Source of the DNA: Marchantia polymorpha subsp. ruderalis
Taxonomy: Eukaryota > Streptophyta > Marchantiopsida > Marchantiales > Marchantiaceae
Direction of reading: 5' to 3'
DNA: 64,000 bases
NCBI GenBank assembly: GCA_037833965.1
Contig: AP031359.1
Span: forward strand, 1,050,001-1,114,000
The notes under the pieces are model-generated. The model ran no database searches. It was not told the origin of the DNA and saw nothing but the letters and a program-made list of their open reading frames with translations. Position numbers and translations under genes: made by a program. The first letter of the stretch is position 1. Each line of letters starts with the position of its first letter. Below, one piece after another: positions 1 through 10,150 of this stretch.

Positions 1-396
1 AAACACATGAGAATCAAGTAATGTCACGAATTAACATTCTATGAAAAAGTTTTACTTCTTGATCACATGTCACTCTCAAAAGCAACTGCAATTTTTACGG
101 CTGAATGCGACACAATGCAAGGTGAAATCACATTCAAATCCTGAAATTCATCCAATAAATAGAATGTTAATGTGTGACACTACTTAGGTTCTCTCGTGTA
201 GTTCTGTCCTTGTGGGATTGAATCTTTACCATTATGCTCAATTTTGGTAATTGTTTGTTATAACAGCAAATTTCAACAGTAGGCTCTTTTTCTTCAAAGC
301 CGAACGTGTCTAAGCCAAAGTTTGAAGTCCGAATTTGCTATGGTCGAAGTTATTTCTTTGATCCATACCAACCACTTCCAACACCCATAACTCAAT
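1..396. other. AT-rich intergenic DNA, nothing recognised
   Basis: No ORF, RNA gene or clear repeat is visible. The stretch leads into a degenerate LTR module that starts at about 397, so it may be the decayed remainder of an old LTR, but too little similarity remains to show this. Confidence 0.4.
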
Positions 397-508
397 GATC
401 TTGTATCTGTTTCAATAATTCTTGGACTCGTTAGAACTAACATGCTGAGCTCTATCTATCAAGATAATTACTAAGTCAAATCACCATTAATTGAAAACGT
501 TATGAGGT
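397..508 (+). repeat. Degenerate copy of the shared ~110-bp LTR module
   Basis: The stretch resembles the module at 7951-8066 in the LTRs of element A. Shared landmarks in order are the start 'ctcaatgatct', 'ttcttggactcgtt', 'gagctct', 'actaagtcaaat', and the end 'ttgaaaacgttatgagg'. It is AT-richer than the other copies, as expected of an old decayed fragment. No complete LTR can be traced around it. Confidence 0.55.
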
Positions 509-1718
509 ATTTACTCTATTTGATCATAACTCATCTAATTTAATTTTATTGATTGCAAATAAAAATAGTAACTCTAACAGAAAAGTATCTAAATAGATTC
601 CAATACTCTTTGCTTGGCTTCTTCTCCAACATACTCTGTTTATTCTATTTCGTAGTATTCTTATCCTAAAAGTTTGAAATTCCTAGTCTTCTATATCTCA
701 AGTTTACTCTTTTTGAAAAAAAAATGAAAAACAACTATATCACATGTGGTTTGGGTGGTTGCTAGGTTGGCTTTCTTGGTGTTGTATCGATGTTTTCGAG
801 TCGTGTACAAAGGAGGCGTTTTGTTGGGAGTCAGGAGAGGTGGAGAACGAAGAAGGAAGGAGCGAATTGGTGTCATGACCTGCAGGTGGATAATTTCACT
901 ACTTTATTGCAATATTTTGGTTATTACACATATGTATTATTAACATTGTGACAAGCAGGAAGTATCTAAACATGCATTATCCCCTTGTTCTTGACGACGT
1001 TCATAGTCCTCTACTCGACGGAATTTGAAGTTTCTAATTTGCTGGCCGATGTATAAACTCATGACTAGAGAAAGCCAAGATCTAAGCTTCCAGCGTACTC
1101 GATGGTATGAACAATTTCTGCCATTGAGAATACATCAGCCAGTGCATAGTTGTTGTCAACGAACATGACACCGACTTGGTGAGTTTGGATCAGCACCCGT
1201 CAAGGTCCCTGAAGAGAACAGTCGAGATCGCTATTCTCAATCGCTAGCATGGTAGATTCCATTGATCGCCCTGTCAGTTCAACGTACAGTATACTAGAGA
1301 GTTATGAATACTCCAGTACTGCAATTTTATTCTTAGCCTTTAACATCGTAGAGAGATCAGGATACTATGTAACTAGAAGGATATTTTATGCATGGTTAGA
1401 TACCGAAAGGGGAAAAACACATCTTGGCTTATAGGTAGAGGGAGCCACCCTACTAACGTACTTCGACGATATCATGCCTGCACACATTTAGTAGTTAAAA
1501 TCTGTGCAGTTCAAAATAACTTCATTTCGGTGAACTGATTTGTCCTCAGACTCCTATAAATTCTCTTCGGACTTCCACTACGTCCTCTTCTCTGGGAGAA
1601 TCCCTCAATTCCTATTACAGACGTACTGCTGCTGTTTTATCCACTCCTGCTCTTCATTTACTCCAGGCGCTGGAATTATCGCACAACAAGGGCCATGGGT
1701 TACATGCGGCAGATATGT
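509..1718. other. Intergenic DNA, no supported gene
   Basis: Only short overlapping ORFs of about 60 codons occur here, with no family resemblance and AT-rich composition. Nothing is called. Confidence 0.4.
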
Positions 1719-2174
1719 CTATGAATGAAACTCATGGGCTGCGCGAATAGGAGGTTCGGGTAAGAAAAACAGCATGTCTATTTCAGGCCAGTATTTCGCC
1801 ACCTCAACGTCTTCACCTTCCTCCTCGAATTCGAAGAACATATCACTGCCTCCCGAAGCATAAATTTTGAAAGCTATGCCATCCTCCATACATCTCTTGT
1901 TCTCCTTATCAGAGATCCATACACTCTCCGAACCATTGGAAGGAGGAGGAAGTTGCCGTCGTAGCTCCTACGATCAAACTCTACATCAGTCCAATCCATG
2001 GCGAGTAACCACACACATCCTTCAGAACGCAACAATCTGAAGTGCACCTGGCTTGTCCTTTGACTTCCTCGGCCAAAACAATCCATGTTTTTTCTCTCAG
2101 ATCAAATATCAAAACAGTCTTAATCGTGACCCTTCTCATGTACAGAATATCATCGTGACCCTGGGATCCCATAC
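1719..2174 (-). pseudogene. F-box/kelch-type protein pseudogene, C-terminal part
   Basis: On the minus strand a kelch-like strand 'VLIFDLREKTWIVL' is followed in shifted frames by 'CVWLLAMDWTDVEFD' and then by an acidic tail with 'MFFEFEEEGEDVEVAKYW' that ends at a TAG at 1719-1721. This order resembles the C-terminal half of plant F-box proteins that act as substrate receptors of SCF ubiquitin ligases; the F-box pseudogene at 18120-18838 has the same 'FLIFDLEEGTW' strand. At least two frameshifts break the reading frame and no F-box is present upstream, because the sequence runs into a palindrome at 2129-2218. The F-box assignment rests on resemblance only and another kelch protein is possible. 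Confidence 0.5.
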
Positions 2175-2218
2175 ATGGTATCCCGGGGTCACGATGATAT
2201 TCTGTACATGAGAAGGGT
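2129..2218. repeat. 90-bp near-perfect palindrome
   Basis: The arms are 2129-2173 and 2174-2218. By hand 42 of 45 positions pair; mismatches are 2162/2185 (T opposite G), 2168/2179 and the central pair 2173/2174. There is essentially no loop. Both strands therefore encode the same 'DDILYMRRV' peptide. The left arm continues into the F-box pseudogene, the right arm into unrelated sequence. Confidence 0.9.
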
Positions 2219-3144
2219 TTTGCTTTCAAGAGAGGGGACTTCACTACCTGTTCACTTCCAGCTGCACGAGCACGCCTCTATTTTCGTCCACTATTTTTCT
2301 TGTATGGATTATTTTTCGCCGATGTTCTTGCTCCGTTATCTGCTTGCACTCGCCTCAAGTCAAGCTTCAGTGCTTACCTTAAACTCCTTTGGAAACAAGG
2401 CGTTTAAGACTTTACGAAAGAATGTCCTCATTAGTTCTTGCGAAGCAATCTTCCCGTTCCTACTGTAATACTCAATACGAACACCACCAACCACGCAGAA
2501 CAACGTCTCGGCCAGGAGCACCAGCATTACAACAATGCATCTTACAATCCTTGCCAAACCAAAGGCACACCGCTACGCCTGTCTCTAGCTGTACTAGCTT
2601 GTTCGATCGACCGACGGACATGCATCTTTTGCACCAGCAGGCCAATGCTCGCCATATACCGCTGTACCGTATGACCCCGACTTTTTTCGTTCCCTTCCCT
2701 TGAGTAACTACCTTTTCCCCAAGGTTCAAGTGGCTCGGTCCTAGTATCAAAGTCACTATGATCATCCAAAACTGCAGTCATCAGACGATCACCACGCATC
2801 TTCTTTAGTGGCACACACGGTCAAAATCATCAGTTAGGATAAGACTGAACTTCGAGCAATTTTCTTCTTGTAATGTGGAGCATCCGGTCCTCCAATGCAC
2901 TCCATCCATGACAAACCTTCACCTCGCACCAACACCAAACCAACCGTAACAGAGATAGTCTAAGGCGGTGTTCACGAACAAGGATGCAATATTTTTAAGA
3001 CGTGGTAACAAGAAGCACTGGGGCTTGTGTTCCTCAAGAAGACTTGCAAATTCACCTGTTGCCTCGACTTCAGGTCCTTCCAGAGAACCATTCAAATATG
3101 AGACAAAGACCGCTCAAATCTCTTAGCTGGTCTTCAATGCTTCT
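2219..3144. other. No recognised gene
   Basis: Several overlapping ORFs of 65-104 codons lie at 2360-2814 on both strands. One on the minus strand has a hydrophobic start ('MLVLLAETLFCVVGG') and ends at 2360. None resembles a known family and they overlap one another, so no call is made. Confidence 0.3.
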
Positions 3145-3243
3145 TGTAACACGTCAGCCGCCTGTTAATACTCATGTAACGCATAGTTTTCAATACATCC
3201 CGGAACAAGTCAGCCACTTGTTCATACTTATGTAACGCATAAG
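3145..3243. repeat. Imperfect tandem duplication, ~57-bp period
   Basis: Units at about 3145-3186 and 3202-3243 share the pattern 'aagtcagccacttgtt' (first unit 'cgtcagccgcctgtt') followed by 'atgtaacgcata'. It lies just past the recognisable part of the PP2A B'' pseudogene. Confidence 0.7.
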
Positions 3244-3264
3244 CAGTTCTCCCTGCCACCTAAG

Positions 3265-3760
3265 TTTGTCGATTTTCGTTATGCACTCCTCTTCGACTTA
3301 TTGTGGAGCTCGAGTACCATGAGGGAAGTAGAACTGCGGAATAATTTCTTTCACAGGTTCACTTGCCTTCTTCAATGGAGACAAGTGAACCTGTGTAGAA
3401 TGTAGCCGTTGATCCAGTTCGCTTCATGGGTGATTTTGGGGACAGAGGGGAGCCAGCAGCACTTCTGGGTGACAGTGGTGGGGAATTTCCTGCAGGAAAC
3501 ATTGATGGTAGCAATGATGCGGAGGCTCCCGTGCTCCCATTGCTAGGACCTCCGGGAACCGACAAAACTACTCCCGCTTTGACGTCATCTAGAAGCGATA
3601 ACACCAAACTCTGGGAATCGGGAAAAGAAAGCCATTGTTACAAAAGATCGTTCAGCCTGAGCTTGCACTGAAGAGGCTTAGTTGCCGGCATGGGAAGGTC
3701 AGTGAGCTAGAGAAGGTCTCGGTCAAGCACTTCAACTTCCACGGTCATGCTGGCGTCCAT
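3265..3760 (-). pseudogene. PP2A regulatory subunit B'' pseudogene, N-terminal exon
   Basis: From an ATG at 3758-3760 one minus-strand frame reads 'MDASMTVEVEVLDRDLL', a TAG, 'LTDLPMP', a TAA, then 'QWLSFPDSQSLVLSLLDD' and 'LLPSMFPAGNSPPLSPRS'. After a frameshift near 3380 it continues 'EPVKEIIPQFYFPHG' and 'EEECITKIDKL'. This order (acidic start, QWLSLP-like segment, SLLDDxKxG, MFPAG-PPLSPRS, then the KEIIPQFYF block) is that of plant B'' subunits, EF-hand targeting subunits of protein phosphatase 2A. Two stops and one frameshift kill it. The first stop, in DLL*L, sits where Gln is expected, so CAG to TAG is likely. The later EF-hand exons are not found in the window. Confidence 0.75.
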
Positions 3761-5066
3761 GTTCCCCCTACTCCACACAGCGAAAAGAAAACCCACCAAA
3801 TTCCTCCCGCTTTCTTGCACTTGGTTCGCTCCTGCTCCACGCAGCAGCCCTCGTCAACCCAACCTCGAAACAACACTTTCCTTTAGACCCAGCTCCTTTA
3901 GTGGCAATCTGCCTACCTCCTGCGCTAAAGCTCCTCCTCCTCCTGCAACACTGCAATGACTGCACTGCAACTACACTCCTATACACCACACCATGTCTGT
4001 AATCTGTCATAAGAATGATCATCTGCCGCAGTCAAGTACTCCGATACCAACGATAATCTTTTCCGTTCTTGGTCCTACGCTAATCTTGCCTGTCTGTCTA
4101 TTCAGCCCGATGAGAGTTGTGAGTTGTTGTCCCAGAGGCAAAGTTTTTCTCAAAAAATGGTCATGAGCGAGCGAGCAGCTGCAGTCTACCTCCTCCTTGT
4201 AGAGCTTTCGTCTTCTGTCGCCAAAAGCTGCTACTCATCCATTCGTCTATCTAACCTTCACTAAATCTTACTAGCACACTATCTTTTTGCTTTTCTATTT
4301 AAATGTTCTAATCCCCTATACTCATGTACTTCAAACAATTCTTACTACCTAGTCCTAACTTCAAATGTGAGCACAAAATTGAGCTCACACCTTTCCAGCA
4401 GACCAAGTTTCTCGGGCCTCGCATTGCTTAAGTGACTAACCTTGCAACCCAAATTCCAACAGACAATTCAATACAATGGTGGCAAATCTCCAACAGTAGA
4501 AGCAATACAGGTAGCCATAAAAGTGAGTTTCACACACGAGCACTGCATGCCTACCCCGCTCACTCTCTGAAAGAATCTGAACTGTTTTTATTCATATATT
4601 GCAAGATATGTTCGCAATTATTGCAATAAAGATAATATGCACATGGCCTACTAACTGCCGGCCTCGATCAAAATTCGTCTCCACATTTAAAAGTCTTCCT
4701 ACTTCTGCCGATATGTTTATGTAATTAAGCATTCGTATATATAGGCAGCTAGGCTGCACCCAGAAATATTATCCGTAATTTGACTCGGATATAGACATCT
4801 ACTCTCATCTGAAGACGCAGAAATTGCTGCACATGTAGCAAACCAAGCAGTATCCGTTATCGCGTACAGCAGTTGCTTCGAATCGGCTTATGGGGTTGGC
4901 CAATAAGGTAAGCCAACGCACTATCAAAAATTAGAAAACTCAATCCACGTTCTTCGAAACACCCATTGACGTCACACTTGCTTGATGGAATTAAATTGAG
5001 CGTAGTCCGCGTGTCATAGCACACAGAACAAAGTTCGATGGGGTGGATGGACTTGGATGTCGATCC
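3761..5066. other. No recognised gene
   Basis: Short ORFs only. The one item of note is the LTR-terminus-like hairpin at 4366-4389. AT-content rises towards 4800. Confidence 0.35.
4366..4389 (+). repeat. LTR-terminus-like hairpin
   Basis: TGTGAGCACA and a downstream GCTCACA form an inverted repeat. The same arrangement, TGTGAGCACA then TGTGCTCACA, forms the outer end of both LTRs of element A (8278-8301 and 16552-16575). This suggests a remnant of a related LTR end. The sequence upstream cannot be aligned convincingly by eye. Confidence 0.4.
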
Positions 5067-5450
5067 TCAGGCAGAGAATGAGATTCTTAAAAAATTCGAG
5101 CTCCATTTTCTCTCCTTGAAGGCATGGGTGGCAACAAGTCGTCCGAGGAGCCACTGCGGTTGCTTCTCGGGTTGTCGTAGTCCATGGTGGTGAACACGTA
5201 GATGCGAGTACGAGTAGAAAGGGGCAGCCTGCTTCTCGTCGCCGTTCTCGGGCAAATTCGTGGTGACCTCCAAGGACTTCTCCATGTCGAGAAGCAATCG
5301 ATGATAACCCGAAGCCTGAACCAAATGGAGGAAATTCTCAGCTCCCTGAGCTGCTTTCGTATCAAAGGCAACCAGCATACAATGGGCAAAGTAACTACAA
5401 TCAAAGGCAAGCAGGATACAAATACAGACTCAAACATTGTTTTTTTTTAA
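5067..5450 (-). other. Unassigned minus-strand ORF region
   Basis: Two overlapping minus-strand frames are open for 103 and 116 codons. One holds an ATG in a plant-like context (CACCACCATGG, near 5185) and reads 'MDYDNPRSNRSGSSDDLLPP' before a stop near 5087; the other reads 'SGYHRLLLDMEKSLEVTT'. The composition is more gene-like than its AT-rich surroundings, so it could be the start of a host gene fragment, but I do not recognise a family. Confidence 0.25.
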
Positions 5451-6456
5451 CTCTAAATTGCTCAGTGAGGTATTCCAAGCTAGTAGAAGTAAAGTATTTC
5501 ATATCAAATGAGTATCTAGATCAAGATAAAAGAAAAAAACGACTCTACTTCTTCTTCTTTACATAGGATAACCACTAGTATCAATCCTAGAGGTGACTGA
5601 TCATAAAGTCATCATCGATCTCACGATCTTATCAGCAATCACTTCTCGTCGACCAAGAACCAACGACCATGCTCTCTGAGCCTACAAATTGGGCACTGCA
5701 TTATACCCATGGCCACAAAGCTGAAGCAATGCAATCTTCAACAATTTGAAAAAACGTCAATTTTTTTTCCATAATTGTAATGCTGACTTTTGAACTAAGA
5801 AATTTATTACATACATTGAGGTCTGAACAACTTTATACTGATATGAATATGAATACAATGAATCAGATTGAATTATCATATTATATATTGTATTGATCTT
5901 TGTATTTGTTGACGTTTTTTAGAAATATTTATCAACATAAACATAGATTATTAAATTATGAAACTACATGTCCCAATGTCCCATTTCATAAGTTCACGTG
6001 TATTATACAGAATATAATTGAGCTTTTTTTATTTTTAATCATTGTTTCATGAATAAAAGATATATTGCATTTCAATTTTAAGCGATTTTTTTTAATTTAC
6101 ATGGCTATTTCACCAATGAAATAATCAATATCTCATGATTTTTTGGTCTAAATCCATTGGTTCTTTCATGTACGTTTTTCTTCCAATTATATAGAAAAAT
6201 ATTAGGATTATATTTCTGTGATTCACAATTATCTTAAATATTACAAAAAATGCACATTTCAAAATCAAAATATAGCATGTTTTGTTAAAAATGTGATAAT
6301 TTTATTGTAATTCACACCATTCTCTTTTATTAAATTACTAGCCAGCAATTCAACCTTCAAAGTAATAAATTCTTCATCAAATTGATGATCTTTCAGCTTT
6401 AGAATCCACATCCTATCAATCTAAGATTGATTATTATAGATTTCATCGTTTTCAAC
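5451..6456. other. AT-rich intergenic DNA, left target flank of element A
   Basis: Very AT-rich, no ORFs. It resumes in character at 16576, on the far side of element A, consistent with A having inserted into one AT-rich intergenic block. Confidence 0.6.
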
Positions 6457-6984
6457 TATGAGCCTAAACTCCCCACCCTTCAGCGTTTGTAGTCCAGGTG
6501 GGGGTTCGAGCTACCATAATCTAACTTCTCTGATCTCAACCATGTGATCAAAGTGTATTCAAGACAATGAGATCATAAACACTTGCTCTTTCACAGACAA
6601 ATTATCCAGAACTGAAAATAATAACTTGCTGTTTGCTATTTCCACAAGAGCAGCAGACAAGCTCTTTGTTACATAAAGATCTAACCCAACTCTGGGTGGC
6701 TTTCTCAATACCACAGCCGCTGTAGTCTATCCTAGCTCCGAGTCCCACTCCCAATTCCTACTCAGAATTCAATGTCGATTTCACTTCACTCTCAACTCCC
6801 ATTCTCAGGTCTTCCACTCTGATTTCAGCTCCCACTCACAGATTTTACACTTCAATCTCAGCTCCCACTTTAATTTCACTCTCAGATTCAACTCTCCCTT
6901 TTCAGTTTCAAATTCAGATCCCGACTGTCAGATTTCAGTATCAGATTTGGCTTCACTCTCAGTTCCCATTCTCAGGTCTTCCAC

Positions 6985-7195
6985 TCTGATCTCAGCTCCC
7001 ACTCACAGATTTTACACTTCAATCTCAGATCCCACTCACAGATTTACACTTCAATCTCAGATCTCACTCACAGATTTTACACTTCAATCTCAGATCCTAC
7101 TCACAGATTTTACACTTCAATCTCAGATCCTACTCACAGATTTACACTTCAATCTTAGATCTCACTCACAGATTTTACACTTCAATCTCAGATCC
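6985..7195. repeat. Tandem repeat within LTR, ~33-37 bp unit
   Basis: Five or six copies of a unit around 'cactcacagattttacac' plus 'ttcaatctcagatc'. The corresponding zone of the other LTR (about 14960-15450) is expanded differently, with a longer duplicated block at roughly 15000-15170 and 15180-15400, explaining the LTR length difference. Confidence 0.8.
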
Positions 7196-7950
7196 GACTC
7201 TCCACCCACGAGAGTTTGCTTCCTCCTACTTCGAACTCTCCACACTCCCCTCCTAATTCTCACTACTTCCTTGCAAAAAAAAATCACTCACGTCCACACC
7301 CGATTTCTTCTACAGATCCCACCAACGTCTCTAAACAATGGCACACCCCTCGATCCCAGCTCGCAGGCCGAATAATCCTCTCCAAAGTCCAAGGGCCGAG
7401 TCACCCACAGCCCGCGTGAAAGCCGTTCTCGCGATGATGGGCAACGGCCTGGTTCCCATGTGCGACTTTATGCCCCGCCGTCATATTTCCCACGCTTGAC
7501 TTCACGCCGCCACCACTGCCACACCTGTACAGTCTTCATTCATGACCACGCCAACATCCGCCGTCCGAAATCTTCTTCCGCGCACCGCCGAAAACACTCT
7601 TCCGCACATTTGCCTATCTATAACAATCATCCCCAACACTCATAACTCACAGATCCCTGCTTAGTTTCAAACATTCTTGGGCTCGTTGCAACGAGCATAT
7701 TGAGCTCTTTTCAACGAACCCCTAACTAAGTCAAACCGTTAAGAATTGAGAAAGTTATCACTGTTTTACTCTTCCGCCAAAGGCGTTTGCCTATGCATAG
7801 GCTTCCTACTCGCAACTCGCCTATGCGCAGGCTTCCTACTTGCAACTCCTTGGGCCGAAGGACCTTCCATCTGTTATCGCCAAAGGCCTCTCTATCTATT
7901 ATCGCCGAAGGCCTTTTGCCTAACAATATCAGCCGCTTCCGACGCTCATA

Positions 7951-8066
7951 ACTCAATGACCTTTCATCCGTATCAAGAGTTCTTGGTCTCGTTGCAACAA
8001 GCGTCGCGAGCTATTTCCAACAAGACGCTAATTGAGTCAAGGCGTCACACATTGAAAACGTTATGA
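7951..8066 (-). repeat. Shared hairpin module in LTR A
   Basis: The module is bounded by CTCATAACTCA and CGTTATGAG, which are mutually inverted, and contains an internal palindrome around the CTCGTTgcAACaAG core. The neighbouring copy at about 7640-7745 has the perfect 16-bp palindrome GCTCGTTGCAACGAGC. The same module occurs in the B-family LTRs (29815-29935, 41850-41975, 56938-57070), at 63770-63890 and degenerately at 397-508. Confidence 0.75.
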
Positions 8067-8358
8067 GGGTTTCACTGTTTCACCGAAGGCCTTTCCCCGA
8101 AGGGACTTCACAGAAGGCACTTCGCCGAAGACCTTGCCCCGAAGGCCCCCTTCCGCACCTTTTGCCCCCTAACCATCACACCAACTCCTAATCTTGCCAA
8201 AACTTTCAGAAAACCCCAAGCATAATTTTGCAAGAGCTTAAATCCACAATTTTAACTCTCATAATGGTGAAAAGACATGTGAGCACAGTTTTGTGCTCAC
8301 ATCATTGGCGACCATCAGGGGAAGATTCCAGAATCCTAGCTCTGCAGGCTAGATAGCT

Positions 8359-8995
8359 TCAAATCCGGTACTGCTTGCATCTACTTCCCGCAGTGCGTGT
8401 GGGGAAAACTTCTCCATTCAACGTTTCCAACTGCACTAAGTTGTTTGGAAATACCTCACGAATCAGATAAGGCCTTAACCATACTGCATCAAACTTTCCT
8501 GGGAACTCAAGCTTCCTACCATCCTGGAGCAGCACCATCATACCTGGCCTCAGCGTACTTTTCTTATGCTTCTTGTCAAAGGTGATTTTTCTCCTCCGTT
8601 GAATGACCTCAATATGTTGAGCACTCATTCTCCTCCTCTCATCAAGCTCTTCTAATGTCGTCAGCCTATTCATCAATGACTGTTTGTTTGTAAGCCGTGA
8701 CTGCACTGCAACTCGGAGTGATTCCACCTCGAATTCGATGGGAAGAGTAGCCTCCAATCCATACACTAACAAAAACGGCGTTGCCTGGGTCGTCACCTTG
8801 AAAGTTGTCCGATAAGCCCACAATACTGCTGTCAGCTTGGTGTCCCAATTTCTTTTTGAGTCAACCACCGTTTGCGAAGGATACTCACCAAAGTCCCATT
8901 GACTCGCTCTATCTAACCATTGGTTTGTGGATGATATGGAGTAGTACTTCTGTGATCTATCTGAAATCTATCAGTCATTTCTCGAATTAAAGAAT
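8359..8995 (-). pseudogene. pol: Element A integrase, C-terminal part
   Basis: The 169-codon frame ending at 8359 reads 'TKLTAVLWAYRTTFKVTT' and then a basic tail with 'VQLETLNGEVFP', the end of the Ty3/gypsy integrase catalytic core and its C-terminal GPY/F-like region. Just upstream (8870-8995) the frame shifts and reads 'YHPQTNG', a TAG, then 'IERVNGTL', the block that supplies the catalytic glutamate. A frameshift near 8996 separates it from the rest of pol. No chromodomain follows; the protein ends about 57 bp before the LTR. Confidence 0.85.
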
Positions 8996-10105
8996 TCAGA
9001 AAATGTGAGCCCTGTCACTCACTAAAATTTTCGGACATCCAAAACGGGAGATAATATTTTTGTACATAAAATTGGCAGCATGCACTGTTGTATTTGTCTT
9101 GACTGCTCTGGCCTCTGCCCATTTGGTCAGGTACTCCGTGGCCACTACAATGTAAGCCATGCCTTTAGAGGAGTGAGGATGGATCTCCCTCACGTAGTCA
9201 ATTCCCCATTTTTCGAAGGGCACAAGAGGCAATGAAACGTGCAGAGGCATCTTCATTCGAAGGTCATTCCTAGCATAACTCTGACAGGCATCACAGCGCT
9301 TCACATATTCATGAGAGTCCCTAAACAACCTAGGCCAGAAGTATCCCGCTCTAAGTATTTTCTGACCTGTAAGTTGGCCAGAGAAATGTCCTCCACAAGC
9401 ACTGTCGTGGCAAGCCTCTAAAATTGCGGGAACCTCCCCTTCTGACACACACCTTCTCAAAACACCATCAGCTCCCCTTCTAAACAATCTGTGGCCAATC
9501 ACTGCAAAATTTCTACTGTTGACTCTCACCTTCCTCCTTTCCTCCTTAGTCCAATCACTTGACAACTGCTGAGTCGTCAAAAACTCTACTATTCCAAAAT
9601 ACCATTCTGGCTGAGCTGTTACTACAAAAAGACTATCATCTATCAATCTATCATCTAATGGACTGGCCCCTACATCCTCCGACAACCTAGATAGATGATC
9701 GGCCTGCAAGTGCATGCGACCAGATTTATACTCCATAGTGTAGTCAAATTCCTCCAGCAATAAAACCCACCTGGCCAATCTTCCACTAAGCTCCACCTTG
9801 TTGACAAGATATTTGATTGCCATATGATCAACGAAAAAAACGACTGGATTACAGATCAGATAATGTCTAAACTTCTTGACTGAAAAAACCATGGCCAAGC
9901 ACTCCCTCTCGGTCGTAGAATAGTTCCTCTCCGCTGGATTCAACTGCCTACTGGCATAAGCGATTGGCAGGTCTTTCCCTTTCTCTCCTGTAGACTGACA
10001 CAACGCACTACCCACTACTACACTACTTGCATCACAGAAAACGTGAAAAGGCATGCTCCAGTCAGGAGGCCTCAACACCAAATAAGTACTCAACCTGGAC
10101 TTCAA
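8996..10105 (-). pseudogene. pol: Element A RNase H and integrase N-terminal/core
   Basis: An open frame of 369 codons. Residues ~10-140 are RNase H: 'FHVFCDASSVVVGSALCQ' with the first Asp, 'ERECLAMVFSVKKFRHYL' with the Glu, 'FFVDHMAIKYL' with the next Asp, and 'QADHLSRL'. Residues ~225-270 are the integrase HHCC zinc finger ending 'CDACQ'. The core follows with 'KWGIDYV' (first Asp) and 'ILVSDRAHIF' (second Asp). It is cut by a frameshift at its end and separated from RT by a TAG near 10150. Confidence 0.9.
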
Positions 10106-10150
10106 CTCTTCAAAGGCTTCCTGACAGGCATCTGTCCACTCGAACCTATT

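Larger units (their letters stand above)
6457..8301 (-). repeat. 3' LTR of element A
   Basis: 1845 bp, matching 14594-16575 over its whole length. In plus-strand order it contains a CT-rich tandem repeat zone (about 6780-7200), a GC-richer part, two copies of the shared hairpin module (about 7640-7745 and 7951-8066) separated by GCCGAAGGC and CCTATGCATAGG-type palindromes (about 7775-7925), and the terminal hairpin. I could not find a convincing polypurine tract just outside its start at 8302-8330. Confidence 0.9.

Noticed and set aside
6947..7375. 142-codon plus-strand ORF in LTR A
   Set aside because: Its repeats are translation of the 33-37 bp tandem DNA repeat and the strand is opposite to the element; no sign of a real gene.
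8302..8340. Polypurine tract of element A
   Set aside because: The minus-strand sequence before the 3' LTR is not purine-rich ('CTTCCCCTGATGGTCGCCAA'); no tract can be claimed.
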